A DNA stretch of 64,000 bases from Qipengyuania gaetbuli (GCF_020171365.1 NZ_JAIUZO010000002.1:930001-994000); one strand, 5' to 3'; counted from the first letter of the stretch, positions 26,440-35,578 are shown. Program-made: numbers and translations. The notes: generated by a model from the letters alone, not told the origin.

Positions 26440-26554
26440 GAAGGCAAACCTGTGCAGATCGAAACCTGCCGAGCTTCGACGCGCCTCAGGGAAATTCGTC
26501 TTCTTCTGCTTGTCAGTGGACTGCGAGATTGAGGCATATTTCGTCGCCTGTCAC

Positions 26555-27772
26555 CTACCCAAACCTGGCTTTAATGACTTTGCCTCCCGCCCTGAGCTCA
26601 TCGAGGTGATCGCTCCACCACTGAGCCATGCGAACTCGTTCGTCCCAGTGCTTGCCGCGGTGGTAGATGCCGCGCACTGCATTGCTGTCGCCATGCGACA
26701 GGGCACGTTCAATCGCATCCGGATTCCAAAGGCCAGACTCATTCAGGAGCGTTGATGCTGTCGCCCGCAGGCCATGTGCGGTGACTTCTTCCTTCGAAAA
26801 GCCCATGCGACGAAAGGCGGCGTTGAGCGTATTCTCGCTCATAGGACGTTTGGAGCTTCGAGCAGACGGAAACACATATCCCTCGTAGCCAAGCAGTTCG
26901 GCCAGGTCGGTGAGATAGCCGACAACCTGCTTCGAAAGTGGGACCGCGTGCGGTCGGCGCGCTTTCATCTTGCCGGCTGGGATCTTCCAGACACCGTCGA
27001 TCAGGTCGAACTCATGCCATTCGGCGTGCCGGAGTTCGCCGGGGCGCACAAAGACATGCGGGGCGATCTGCAAGGCGAACTTCGTGACGATGTAACCGGT
27101 ATAATCGTCGATGGCGCGCAGCAGCCCGCCCAGCTCTCTGGGTTCAAGGATCGCCGCGTAGTGTGTCGCTCTCGGCGTGACGAGTGCGCCTTTCAACATG
27201 CTGGTCGGATCGGCCTTGCAGCGGGTGGTTGCGACACCGTAGCGAAATACTCGGCCAGCGAATGAGCGGCACTTCTTGGCAGTCTCGTGCTTACCGGTTG
27301 CCTCCAGCCGCTTGAGCGGGGCGAGCACTTCGAATGGCTCGATATCATTGATGGGTCGGTTGCCGATGGCAGGTGCAAGCTGATCGAGAAAGTAGTTGGC
27401 CTTGATGATCGTGGCTTCGGCCCGACCATTCTGGACCATGAACTGTTCGATGTACTCGCGCGCGACCGTCGCAAATGTCTGCGCGGTGAGAAACTCCTCC
27501 CGAATCTTCCGCTTGCGCTTTTCCAGCGCGGGATCGCCGCCTGAAGCGACAGCCTGGCGCGCCTCGTAGGTGGCATCGCGCGCTTGCTTGAGGCTGACTT
27601 CGGGGTAGCTGCCGATCGAGAGCTTCTTCTCGATCTTGCCGACCCGGTATCGGAATCGCCACAGCTTGCTGCCAGCGGGCGTGACCTCAACGTAGAGACC
27701 TCGCTGGTCAGCAACCTTGTAGGACTTGTCTTTTACCTTGAGGGCGCGAAGCCGGGTTTCGGTCAGAGGCAT
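26555..27772 (-). CDS. P4-type tyrosine integrase
   Basis: The integrase that most likely inserted the island, 405 residues. The N-terminal DUF4102 arm-binding domain (PLTETRLRALKVKDKSYKVA, YVEVTPAGSKLWRFRYR, LSIGSYPEVSLKQARDA) is typical of integrases acting on tRNA genes. Catalytic residues: Arg in VRPGELRHAEW, HGLRATAS, then ERALSHGDSNAVRGIYHRG with His and the nucleophile Tyr. The Met at 27772 matches the family start and has AAGGG upstream; the frame is open 34 codons further. It is transcribed away from tRNA-Leu, whose 3' end lies 167 bases upstream. Confidence 0.95.
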   Translation of the reverse strand: MPLTETRLRALKVKDKSYKVADQRGLYVEVTPAGSKLWRFRYRVGKIEKKLSIGSYPEVSLKQARDATYEARQAVASGGDPALEKRKRKIREEFLTAQTFATVAREYIEQFMVQNGRAEATIIKANYFLDQLAPAIGNRPINDIEPFEVLAPLKRLEATGKHETAKKCRSFAGRVFRYGVATTRCKADPTSMLKGALVTPRATHYAAILEPRELGGLLRAIDDYTGYIVTKFALQIAPHVFVRPGELRHAEWHEFDLIDGVWKIPAGKMKARRPHAVPLSKQVVGYLTDLAELLGYEGYVFPSARSSKRPMSENTLNAAFRRMGFSKEEVTAHGLRATASTLLNESGLWNPDAIERALSHGDSNAVRGIYHRGKHWDERVRMAQWWSDHLDELRAGGKVIKARFG

Positions 27773-27802
27773 GTGCGGGCCCTTTCCCAATGTGGTTTTC
27801 GC

Positions 27803-27830
27803 AAAGGCCCGCAAAAGGCCCGCAAAAATG
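27803..27830. repeat. Direct repeats inside the right island end
   Basis: AAAGGCCCGCA occurs twice in tandem. A similar pair lies inside the left end at 530-553. These are candidate arm-type sites of the integrase; they lie between integrase and tRNA, where such sites are expected. Confidence 0.4.
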
Positions 27831-27938
27831 TCGGGAACCCCCGAGATTTCGCGGGACGTTCCGGGACGATCCAAGGGCCAAATCCCTAGGATTTCTGCGG
27901 GTTTTATAGATTATTTGGGAGAACGTGAGAAGAACAAA

Positions 27939-28025
27939 TGGTGCCCAGAAGAGGACTCGAACCTCCACGCCCTTGCGAGCGCCGCCACCTGAAGACGGTG
28001 CGTCTACCAATTCCGCCATCTGGGC
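27939..28025 (-). tRNA. tRNA-Leu (anticodon CAG), island insertion site
   Basis: An 87-base type II tRNA with encoded CCA. Acceptor stem GCCCAGA pairs with TCTGGGC. The anticodon loop is TTCAGGT between CCGTC and GGCGG, giving anticodon CAG, which reads CUG. The long variable arm and the GGTTCGAGTCC T-arm are present. Its 3' end is duplicated at 454-468, which marks it as the integration target; the tRNA itself stays intact. Confidence 0.97.
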
Positions 28026-28206
28026 ACACTTTGCGGGGCCGGTCATCTGCGCCGGTCCGCGGGTAGGAGCGCGCCACTAGCGAAGGGGGACGATTCTTGT
28101 CAACTGCAATCGCGTCGCGGCGAAAGGCAGGAACGCTTGCAGGAGCGCAAGGGTTACGGCTAGGGGCGCAGCGACAGTTCCAGACCAGGAAAGACAGGCA
28201 ATTTCG

Positions 28207-29157
28207 ATGGCGAAAGACAGCGCTTTGAACGGCAAGCTCGTGGTGCTCATGGGCGGCAGCGGATTCATCGGCAATTACGTGGCGCAGGCCCTGCTCGAAC
28301 GCGGTGCGCGCCTGCGGATCGCCAGCCGCAATCCGGAAAAGGCGTTCAAGCTGAAGCCGCTCGCCAATCTCGGCCAGATGCAGTTCGCCCGCTGCGATGC
28401 GACCGACCGCGCCAGCGTGGAACGGTGCATCGCAGGCGCGGATGCCGTGGTGAACCTCGTCGGATCGTTCGAGGGCAATTTGCGCAGGCTCATGGGCGAA
28501 GCGCCGGGCTGGATGGCAGAGGCAGCGAAAAAGGCCGGTGCCATGTCCTTCGTGCATGTCAGCGCGATCGCTGCCGAGCCGGACGAAGACACGCGCAACG
28601 AATACGCCTCGGCCAAGTGCCTTGGCGAGAAGCGCGTGCGCGAGGCGTTCCCCGAAGCGACCATCCTGCGTCCGTCGATCCTGTTCGGGAAGGACGACAA
28701 TTTCCTCAACATGTTTGCCGGCCTGATCTCGACCTTGCCGGTCCTGCCGGTGTTCGGGCCCGACAAGAAGCTGCAGCTGGTCTATGTCGACGATGTCGCC
28801 GAGGCGGTCGCCCGCTCGCTCGAAGATCCCGCGCAATTCGGCGGCAAGACTTTCGAACTCGGCGGCCCCGAGGAAGTGACCATGCTCGAAATCAACGAGC
28901 GCATTGCCGAAGCGCAGCGCCGCAAGCGGACGTTCCTGCCCATGCCTGACGCGCTGTCGGCCACCTTCGCCGCCCTGCCCGGCACGCCGATGAGCCGCGA
29001 CCAGTGGGACCTGCTGGCGCAGGGCAACACCGTCTCGGGCGAGCATCCGGGCTTCGATAAGTTCGGTATCGAGCCCAAGCCGGTGGGCCTGTTCCTCGAC
29101 AAGTGGATGACCCGCTACCGCAAGCACGGCCGCTTCGCTGAACGGCTCAGCGCCTGA
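28207..29157 (+). CDS. Complex I NDUFA9-family NAD(P)-binding protein
   Basis: A 316-residue atypical short-chain dehydrogenase of the NDUFA9-like group found in alphaproteobacteria. The N-terminal Rossmann motif is VVLMGGSGFIGNYVAQALLE; ARCDATDRASVERCI and SAIAAEPDEDTRNEYASAK follow, the latter replacing the usual YxxxK active site. In mitochondria the homologue is an accessory subunit of respiratory complex I that binds NADPH without turnover. Whether the bacterial protein is attached to complex I or acts as a quinone- or sugar-related reductase is open. It is the first chromosomal gene beyond the island. Confidence 0.88.
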   Translation: MAKDSALNGKLVVLMGGSGFIGNYVAQALLERGARLRIASRNPEKAFKLKPLANLGQMQFARCDATDRASVERCIAGADAVVNLVGSFEGNLRRLMGEAPGWMAEAAKKAGAMSFVHVSAIAAEPDEDTRNEYASAKCLGEKRVREAFPEATILRPSILFGKDDNFLNMFAGLISTLPVLPVFGPDKKLQLVYVDDVAEAVARSLEDPAQFGGKTFELGGPEEVTMLEINERIAEAQRRKRTFLPMPDALSATFAALPGTPMSRDQWDLLAQGNTVSGEHPGFDKFGIEPKPVGLFLDKWMTRYRKHGRFAERLSA

Positions 29158-29172
29158 GGTAGCGGTTACCCG

Positions 29173-30042
29173 TCAGAGCGCCGCCCGGTAGAGGGCGAGC
29201 TTGTCGGTATAGGCGCGTTCGGCGGCCTCGGGCGCATAGGCCGGACTGTCGGGCACGCACCAGCCGTGGTCCCCGGCATAGACGTCGACCTTGGCGTTGG
29301 CCCCCGCCTCGCGCATCGCCATGCGCAGCGTGTCCTTGTGCGTGGGCGCTTCGGCATCGTCGTCCTGCGCGATCGCGATCAGGTAATGCGCATCGCCGCG
29401 CAGCATCTTGTGCGGGCTGGTATCGGCATCGCGAACGAGCCCGCCGCCGTGGAAGCTGGCGGCTGCGCGGATGCGCTGGTCGGCTGCAACGCTCCACACG
29501 GTGAAGGGGCCGCCCATGCAATAGCCTTCGGTGCCGATGCCGCGGCTGCTGTCGACCGCGGCCTGCCCGAAGAGCCACGACGCAGCAGCCTTCGCATCCG
29601 ATCCGACTGCCGCCGAATCGAGCCTCTGGCGCCACGGGCGCACTTTCTGGAAGCCGTTGTCCGCGGCAAAGCTGGCGAAGTCGGCATATTGCTGCCCTGC
29701 GACATCGCGGTAGTAGGGATTGATGACGAGGGCGGCATAACCCTCGCCAGCGAGCCGGCGGGCCATCTGCCGCTTCGATTCCCTCAGCCCCGCGACATCC
29801 GGCCAGAAGATCACGCCCGGATGGCTGCCTTCGCCGGGATGGACGAAGAAGCCGTCCATCACCCCGTCGGGCGTGCGGAAACTGACTGTGTTTTCGACCA
29901 GCGCCGGGGCATCGGCGGCGCTTTCCGTGGCCCCGTCCATCGACGTGCAGGCTGCTGCGGCGGTGGCAAGGGCGCCTGCCCCGAAGGTGCGGCGGTTCAA
30001 GGGTTGGCGGGCCCACCGGGCCAGCTGCTTCTCATCGCACAT
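29173..30042 (-). CDS. Dienelactone-hydrolase-family protein, likely exported lipoprotein
   Basis: A 289-residue alpha/beta hydrolase of the dienelactone hydrolase type. The Cys nucleophile is in EGYCMGGPFTVW near residue 160, with an acid residue in between and DHGWCVPDS near 255 carrying the catalytic His. The N-terminus has a twin-arginine motif (NRRTFGAGALATAAAAC), and the Cys at its end could be lipidated, so export by Tat is likely. The ATG at 30042 follows AGAGGAGA. Substrate unknown. It is convergent with the NDUFA9-like gene and divergent from the PQQ dehydrogenase. Confidence 0.87.
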   Translation of the reverse strand: MCDEKQLARWARQPLNRRTFGAGALATAAAACTSMDGATESAADAPALVENTVSFRTPDGVMDGFFVHPGEGSHPGVIFWPDVAGLRESKRQMARRLAGEGYAALVINPYYRDVAGQQYADFASFAADNGFQKVRPWRQRLDSAAVGSDAKAAASWLFGQAAVDSSRGIGTEGYCMGGPFTVWSVAADQRIRAAASFHGGGLVRDADTSPHKMLRGDAHYLIAIAQDDDAEAPTHKDTLRMAMREAGANAKVDVYAGDHGWCVPDSPAYAPEAAERAYTDKLALYRAAL

Positions 30043-30167
30043 GCTTTCAGTCTCCTCTGCCCCGCCCGCCGCGCATCCTAGAGGCGATTGGGCGATGGAC
30101 AAGCCCGCAAGGGCACGGCAGGATAGGTTTCATAGAGCGACCGAACGTCGCCAATGGGGAGAGGGTA

Positions 30168-32291
30168 ATGCGACATATCGCGATTGCGGCGCTGGCCGCG
30201 CTTTCGCTGTCCGCCTGCAACATGAGCAGCAGCGAGCCGACGCTGGCCACGGAAGGCGTGACCGACGCCATGCTTGCCGCCGGGAATGGCGAGGAATGGC
30301 TGACCTATGGCGGCGACTACGACGAGCGCCGCTTCTCCCCGCTGACCCAGATCAACGCGGACAATGTCGGCGAGCTCGGCCTCGCCTGGTCGGCCGATCT
30401 CGACACGGCGCGCGGGCAGGAAGCCACCCCGCTGATGCATGACGGGACGCTCTACATCACTACCGCGTGGAGCAAAGTGAAGGCTTACGACGCGAAGACC
30501 GGCGCTCTCAAATGGGAATACGACCCCGAAGTGCCGCGCTCCAAGCTGGTCGAAGTGTGCTGCGACGCGGTCAATCGCGGCATCGCGCTCTATGGCGACA
30601 AGGCCTATGTCGCGACGCTCGACGGCCGCTTGGTTGCGCTCGACCAGAAGACCGGCGCTGTGGTGTGGGACAAGCTTACCATCCCCAAAGGCTCGAAGAT
30701 GGCCATCACCGGCGCGCCGCGGATCGTGAAGGGGCGCGTGCTGATCGGTTCGGCCGGGGCGGAATATTTCACCCGCGGCTATCTCGCGGCCTTCGATGCC
30801 AATACCGGCGACGAGTTGTGGCGCTTCTACACCGTACCCGGAAACCCGGCCGACGGTTTCGAGAACGAGGCGATGGAGCGGGCCGCCAAGACCTGGAGCG
30901 GCGAGTGGTGGAAGCTGGGCGGCGGCGGCACCGTGTGGGATTCGATCACCTACGACCCGGCCACCGACCTCGTCTATTTCGGCACCGCCAATGCCGAGCC
31001 GTGGAACCCGGCCTATCGCAACACCGACGGTGCCGGGGACAGCCTCTACACCGCCTCGATCGTGGCCGTGAAGCCGGACACGGGCGAGTATGTCTGGCAC
31101 TTCCAGGAGACACCGGAGGATCGCTGGGACTTCGATTCCAACCAGCAGATCACCGTGACCGACCTGACCATCGACGGCAAGACGCGCCACGTGGTTATGC
31201 ATGCGCCGAAGAACGGCTTCTTCTACGTGCTCGACGCGGCAACGGGGGAGTTCATCTCGGGCAAGCCCTTCGTCGACGGGATCAACTGGGCGAGCGGGCT
31301 CGATCCTGTGACGGGCAAGCCGAACGTCAATCCGGAAGCGGAATACGAGCGGACCGGGAAACCGTTCGTCGGCGTGCCCGGGGCGGTCGGCGCGCATAGC
31401 TGGTCGCCGATGAGCTACAGCCCCGACACAGGCCTCGTCTACATCCCGACCAACAACACACCGCAGTATTACGCGCACGATCCGAACTGGGAGCCGGGCG
31501 AAACGGGCTTCCAGCTCGGCATCGATGTCAGCGGCGGGGCAATCCCGGCCGACCAGGCGATCCGCGATGCGACCAAGGCCGCACTCAATGGCGCGCTCGT
31601 CGCCTTCGATCCGGTCGCGGGCGAAGTGAAATGGAAGGTGCCGCAGTCGAGCCCGACCAATGGCGGTACGTTGGCAACAGCGGGCAACCTCGTCTTCCAG
31701 GGGACCTCCACCGGCGAATTCCGTGCCTATACGGCGGACACTGGCGACCAGCTGTGGTCGTTCGAAACGCAAACCGGCGTTCTGGCAGCGCCGATGACCT
31801 ATGCGATCGATGGCGAGCAATATGTCGCCGTGCTGGTCGGCTGGGGCGGCGTGTGGGACGTGTCTGCCGGCGCTCTCGGTGGCGGGATTACGCCCAATGT
31901 CAGCCGGCTTCTCGTGTTCAAGCTGGGGGCAACCGGCGAATTGCCGCCGCTCAAGCCGACGCCTGCGCTGGTGCTCGACCCGCCGGCTCCGGCAGGCACG
32001 CCCGAGCAGGTGGCGCTGGGCGCGAAGCTCTACGCCAACAGCTGCAGCGTCTGCCACGGCGTCTCGGCGGTCGCGGGCAGCCTCAATCCCGACCTCCGCC
32101 ACGCGTCATCGCTGGGCAAGAAGGACCTGTGGCAGCAGGTCGTCCACGATGGACTGTTGGCCGAGAACGGCATGGTTGCATGGAACAAGCAGTTCAGCCG
32201 CGAGGAGATCGAGGCGATCAGGCTTTACGTCCTCCAGCGCGCCAACGAGGATGTAGCGCTGGAGGCAAAGGGCCGCGTGGCCCGGCGCTGA
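30168..32291 (+). CDS. PQQ-dependent quinohemoprotein alcohol dehydrogenase
   Basis: A 707-residue periplasmic enzyme that oxidises alcohols with pyrroloquinoline quinone and passes electrons to its own heme c. Lipoprotein-type signal with Cys17. The eight-bladed propeller spans about 40-590. The vicinal disulfide is Cys131-Cys132, and the catalytic Asp321 lies in RWDFDS. Asp323, two residues on, is at the position associated with lanthanide binding in XoxF and PedH enzymes. The C-terminal cytochrome domain has CSVCHG at 626-631 and an axial Met near 668. The ATG follows GGGGAGAGGGTA. PQQ synthesis genes are not in the window. The small gene at 32293 follows directly. Confidence 0.94.
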   Translation: MRHIAIAALAALSLSACNMSSSEPTLATEGVTDAMLAAGNGEEWLTYGGDYDERRFSPLTQINADNVGELGLAWSADLDTARGQEATPLMHDGTLYITTAWSKVKAYDAKTGALKWEYDPEVPRSKLVEVCCDAVNRGIALYGDKAYVATLDGRLVALDQKTGAVVWDKLTIPKGSKMAITGAPRIVKGRVLIGSAGAEYFTRGYLAAFDANTGDELWRFYTVPGNPADGFENEAMERAAKTWSGEWWKLGGGGTVWDSITYDPATDLVYFGTANAEPWNPAYRNTDGAGDSLYTASIVAVKPDTGEYVWHFQETPEDRWDFDSNQQITVTDLTIDGKTRHVVMHAPKNGFFYVLDAATGEFISGKPFVDGINWASGLDPVTGKPNVNPEAEYERTGKPFVGVPGAVGAHSWSPMSYSPDTGLVYIPTNNTPQYYAHDPNWEPGETGFQLGIDVSGGAIPADQAIRDATKAALNGALVAFDPVAGEVKWKVPQSSPTNGGTLATAGNLVFQGTSTGEFRAYTADTGDQLWSFETQTGVLAAPMTYAIDGEQYVAVLVGWGGVWDVSAGALGGGITPNVSRLLVFKLGATGELPPLKPTPALVLDPPAPAGTPEQVALGAKLYANSCSVCHGVSAVAGSLNPDLRHASSLGKKDLWQQVVHDGLLAENGMVAWNKQFSREEIEAIRLYVLQRANEDVALEAKGRVARR

Positions 32292-32292
32292 G

Positions 32293-32742
32293 GTGACCGA
32301 CCCGGTCGATATCCGTGGCTGGCAGCGATTGTCGGCGCGGATATCGACCTCGGGCCGGCTCGGACCGGAAGACCCCGCGCGCCTTGCCGCCCTCGGCGTG
32401 AGCGACGTCATCAACCTGGCGCTGGACGATCATCCCGAAGCTCTTGCCGGCGAGGCTGCGCTGATGGCGGCCGAGGGCATCGCCTACACGCACATACCGA
32501 TACCGTTCGACCGTCCGGAGGCCGACCACTTCGAGGTCTTCAAGCAGGCGCTCGCGGCGGCGCAGGGGCCGGTCCACGTCCATTGCATCATGAACTGGCG
32601 CGTCTCGGCCTTCTTCTACCTGCTCCACCGCGAACAGGGCATGGAGGAAAGCGAGGCGCGCGCGCTGATGGCACGGCAATGGGATCCGCTGGCCAGCGAC
32701 GATCCGCGGGCACGGCCATGGCGGGAATTGCTCAGCCCCTGA
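32293..32742 (+). CDS. Protein-tyrosine-phosphatase-like protein (DUF442 type)
   Basis: A 149-residue small phosphatase-fold protein. The signature loop is [15 protein letters not shown], that is HCx5R, near residue 96, after [16 protein letters not shown] and [13 protein letters not shown], as in the DUF442/Blh group. Function in bacteria is poorly known; some relatives are linked to sulfide metabolism. GTG start one base after the stop of the PQQ dehydrogenase, so probably co-transcribed with it. Its end overlaps the end of convergent purU by 11 bases. Confidence 0.85.
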   Translation: MTDPVDIRGWQRLSARISTSGRLGPEDPARLAALGVSDVINLALDDHPEALAGEAALMAAEGIAYTHIPIPFDRPEADHFEVFKQALAAAQGPVHVHCIMNWRVSAFFYLLHREQGMEESEARALMARQWDPLASDDPRARPWRELLSP

Positions 32743-33586
32743 AGACCACCGTGCGCTTGCCGTTGAGGAGCACCCGTTCCTCGAGGTGAAGCCGCACTGC
32801 TTCGGCCAGCACCCTGCTTTCTATCTCGCGGCCCTTGCGGACCAGTTCGTCGGGGCTGTCGGCATGGCTGATCGGTTCGGCCGCCTGATGGATGATCGGT
32901 CCTTCGTCGAGATCGGCGGTCACGTAATGGGCGCTCGCCCCGATCATCTTCACCCCGCGCTCGTACGCCTGGTGATAGGGCTTGGCACCCTTGAAGCCAG
33001 GCAGGAAGGAATGGTGGATGTTGATGCAGCGGCCTGCGAAATGCGCCGCCTGCTCGTCCGACAGGATCTGCATGTAGCGCGCCAGCACCACCAGTTCCGC
33101 GCCGGTTTCCTCGGCAATCGCTCGCACCTGCGCTTCCTGCTGTGCCTTCGTGTCGCGCGTGATCGGCAAATGGTGGAACGGGATGTCGCCGAGGTGCGTG
33201 TGCTCGATCGCCTCGCGCGGATGGTTCGATACGATGGCCACCGGGTCCATCGGCAATTCTCCGATCCGCCAGCGATAGAGCAGGTCGGCAAGGCAGTGGT
33301 CGAACTTGCTGACCATGATGAGGACGCGGCGCGGGCGGTCGCGCAGGGCGAGCTTCCACTGCATGCCCAGTTCGTCGGCGAGCGGGGTGAAGTCTTCCCG
33401 GATGCTCTCCCGCGAGGTTTGTCCCGGATCGAACTCCACGCGCATGAAGAAGGCATCGGACTGTCGGTCGTTGAACTGCTGCGCTTCGAGGATGTTGCCG
33501 CCCCGCTCGAACAGGAAGGAGGCGACGCGCGCGGTGATGCCGGGACGGTCGGCGCAGGACAGGGTCAGGACAAGGGGCTGTGACAT
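32732..33586 (-). CDS. purU: Formyltetrahydrofolate deformylase
   Basis: Hydrolyses 10-formyl-tetrahydrofolate to formate and tetrahydrofolate, 284 residues. An N-terminal ACT domain ([20 protein letters not shown]) senses glycine or methionine in E. coli. The C-terminal formyl-transferase fold carries [19 protein letters not shown] with the catalytic His, and [13 protein letters not shown] with the catalytic Asp. ATG 33586 with AGG upstream was taken over an upstream in-frame Met. It can supply formate for PurT, which is encoded 5 kb away. Confidence 0.95.
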   Translation of the reverse strand: MSQPLVLTLSCADRPGITARVASFLFERGGNILEAQQFNDRQSDAFFMRVEFDPGQTSRESIREDFTPLADELGMQWKLALRDRPRRVLIMVSKFDHCLADLLYRWRIGELPMDPVAIVSNHPREAIEHTHLGDIPFHHLPITRDTKAQQEAQVRAIAEETGAELVVLARYMQILSDEQAAHFAGRCINIHHSFLPGFKGAKPYHQAYERGVKMIGASAHYVTADLDEGPIIHQAAEPISHADSPDELVRKGREIESRVLAEAVRLHLEERVLLNGKRTVVFRG

Positions 33587-33680
33587 GGCGCCTTGGTCGG
33601 GCGCGGGCGGCGCCAAGGCAAGCGCTATTGGCTTTAGGGGCGCACAGGCGGGGTTCTTACCCCTGCAGCCTGCCGGGCAA

Positions 33681-33718
33681 ACGAAAAAGCGGCCCGGGGA
33701 TAGTACCCGGGCCGCTTT
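33681..33718 (-). terminator. Rho-independent terminator of the autotransporter gene
   Basis: AAAGCGGCCCGGG and its complement form a perfect 13-base stem around a 7-base loop. On the minus strand the stem ends in five T residues. It lies 30 bases past the stop of the minus-strand gene at 33749. Confidence 0.85.
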
Positions 33719-33748
33719 CCCTGGACGGATCGTCCGTCTGGTCGGAGA

Positions 33749-35578
33749 TTACCAGCCGAAGATCACACCGACGCGGCCGCCAACCTTGCCGTCCTTGTTC
33801 AGGCCACCGCCGATACCGGCAGTGATGGCAATGTTGTTGCTGACGCGGATACCCGCGTTGGCGGCGATGGCATTGGCGCCTTCATAGAAGCCGCCGGCCA
33901 CCGAGAGATTGAACTTGGTGTCGGGCAGGAAGCCCATGCCACCAAGGGCAATCGCCGTAGCGGTCGAGCTCGAAATGCGGTCATCGAGCTGGTCGATACG
34001 GGTTTCGATCGCGCCGACGCGGCCACCCAGGTCGGTGATCTGTGCCATTATCGCATTGTCTGCAGCGATGCGGGCGTTTTCTTCAGCCGTGATACGCTCG
34101 AGCAGCTGCGCGTCGGCAGCAGCGCGGGTTTCGGCTTCAGCGACGATCGCAGCCGAGTTGGCCGTGATACGCTCGTCATGCTCGACGAGGGTCGCTTCTG
34201 CCACCACGATACGGGCGGTGTTGCTGGCGATGTTGGTCGCGTTGGTCGTGATGCGAGCATCATGCTCAACGAGGGTCGCTTCCGCCACCGTGATACGCGC
34301 AGTGTTGCTGGCGATGTTGGCTTCGTTGGTGGTGATGCGGCCTTCGTGGTCGACGAGGGTCGCTTCGTTCGCCGTGATACGGGTCTCGTGGTCGACGAGA
34401 GTCGCTTCGTTGGCGGTGATACGGCCTTCGTGGTCGACGAGGGTCGCTTCGTTGGCGGTGATACGGCCTTCGTGGTCGACGAGGGCGGCGATCACTTCGA
34501 CTTCCGAATTGGTTTCGTCGGCACGCGGGTCGCCAAGGAGAGCCTGCGAAGCGGCTGCGATGGCAGCGTTTTCGTTTTCGGCAGCTGCAACCAGCACTTC
34601 CTGGGCACGGATGTAGGTGTTGGTCGCATCGTCGAGAGCGTCGAACTGCTGCTGCTCGACCGCAGCGGCAACCGTCGCTGCTTCGGCATCGCCGGTCAGC
34701 GTGGTCAGGCCCGCAGCGTCAGCCGTGTAACCGGCGTCGGTGATCGCATCGACGAAGTCGTCGTTCGAAGCGAGCGAGGTGTCGAGTGCGGTCAGCGCAT
34801 CCGACAGGTCGTCGGCAGCGGCAACGCGTGCGTCGACTGCGTCGTTGAACGCGGTCTGGGCAGCCGTAAGGTCTGCCGAAGCGGCGTTTGCAGCGGCAAG
34901 CGCGTCGGCGCGAGCTTCTTCCGCGTCCACGAGGGCCAGCTGGGCATCGGCACGATCGGCGAGCGCTGCGTTCAGGGCAGCCAGGTTTTCCGGCGTCTGG
35001 TCGGCGTCGTAAGCGGCCTGGGCAGCGTCGACGGCGTCCTGTGCGTCCGAAATCGCGACCTGGGCAGCGGTGACACCCTGGTTGGCATCGGTCAGGTCAT
35101 CCGCAGCAACGTCGAAAGCGACCTGCGCGTCGTTGAGGTCGTTACCCGCAGCGGCTTCGGCACCCTGCGCGCTTGCGAGGGCTGCTTCTGCCGTGTCAAC
35201 ATCGGCGAATGCTTCGAGATTTTCGTCGGTCAGCGACGCTTCGACAGCCGACTGCGCGTCGGTCAGGGTCGTTGCGTTCTCGTTGGCAGCGTCGAGTTCG
35301 GCTTGGGCAGCTTCGACTTCGGCTTCGCTCGGAGCGGTCTGTTCGATCTTGCTGTCGAGGTTGTCGTATGCGCCGTCGTTGATCCCCGCGTAGCCATAGG
35401 TGCTGGCGAGGTAGTCGAAATCGTTCGGCTCGTCGCAATACACGTTGCCGCCACTGTCACGGAAGCAGGTTTCAGCAGACTGCGCCGAAGCCGGGACTGC
35501 GACGATCAGCGCGCCCCCTGCGACGCTGGTCATCAGGCCTGCGCAGATAGCGCGACCCGCATTATTCATAGTACGCAT
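33749..35578 (-). CDS. YadA-like trimeric autotransporter adhesin
   Basis: A 609-residue surface protein. Signal peptide to about residue 33 (PASAQS), a short N-terminal region with two Cys (ETCFRDSGGNVYCDE), a long Ala/Asp-rich helical stalk (about 70-350), and repeats of 14 residues (LVDHEGRITANEAT and variants, about 363-470). Further coiled coil leads to the C-terminal YadA anchor (about 535-609, ending GGRVGVIFGW), which forms the trimeric barrel. There is no recognisable head domain. The first ATG, with GAGGGG upstream, is the start. A strong terminator follows. It probably extends from the outer membrane; an adhesive role is from the family. Confidence 0.88.
   Translation of the reverse strand: MRTMNNAGRAICAGLMTSVAGGALIVAVPASAQSAETCFRDSGGNVYCDEPNDFDYLASTYGYAGINDGAYDNLDSKIEQTAPSEAEVEAAQAELDAANENATTLTDAQSAVEASLTDENLEAFADVDTAEAALASAQGAEAAAGNDLNDAQVAFDVAADDLTDANQGVTAAQVAISDAQDAVDAAQAAYDADQTPENLAALNAALADRADAQLALVDAEEARADALAAANAASADLTAAQTAFNDAVDARVAAADDLSDALTALDTSLASNDDFVDAITDAGYTADAAGLTTLTGDAEAATVAAAVEQQQFDALDDATNTYIRAQEVLVAAAENENAAIAAASQALLGDPRADETNSEVEVIAALVDHEGRITANEATLVDHEGRITANEATLVDHETRITANEATLVDHEGRITTNEANIASNTARITVAEATLVEHDARITTNATNIASNTARIVVAEATLVEHDERITANSAAIVAEAETRAAADAQLLERITAEENARIAADNAIMAQITDLGGRVGAIETRIDQLDDRISSSTATAIALGGMGFLPDTKFNLSVAGGFYEGANAIAANAGIRVSNNIAITAGIGGGLNKDGKVGGRVGVIFGW
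34165..34490 (-). repeat. 42-base tandem repeats coding for the adhesin stalk
   Basis: Near-identical 42-base units encode the 14-residue stalk motif. Four clear consecutive copies (LVDHEGRITANEAT, one with T for G, one with T for A) are followed by two 28-residue derivatives (NIASNTARITVAEAT type). Unit length of two heptads fits a trimeric coiled coil. Such repeats can change copy number by slippage or recombination. Confidence 0.8.

Larger units (their letters stand above)
454..27954. mobile_element. Composite genomic island inserted at tRNA-Leu(CAG)
   Basis: Proposed element of about 27.5 kb. Seen: a P4-type integrase next to the 3' end of tRNA-Leu, a near-duplicate of the tRNA 3' end in the same orientation at 454-468, and ordinary chromosomal genes outside both ends. 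Inside are mobile-type genes (AlpA regulator, SSB, two further recombinases, a recombinase remnant, toxin-antitoxin) and cargo (RND efflux, type I restriction, a nucleotide operon). The several recombinases suggest stepwise assembly from more than one element. No phage structural genes or conjugation genes are visible, so it is neither an intact prophage nor an intact conjugative element. The left boundary rests on a 15-base match with one gap and is less certain than the right one. Confidence 0.7.

Noticed and set aside
30078-32102. Long open frame antisense to the PQQ dehydrogenase
   Set aside because: High-GC shadow: His/Arg/Asp-rich with no family likeness, no ribosome site, and fully opposite a clearly real gene.
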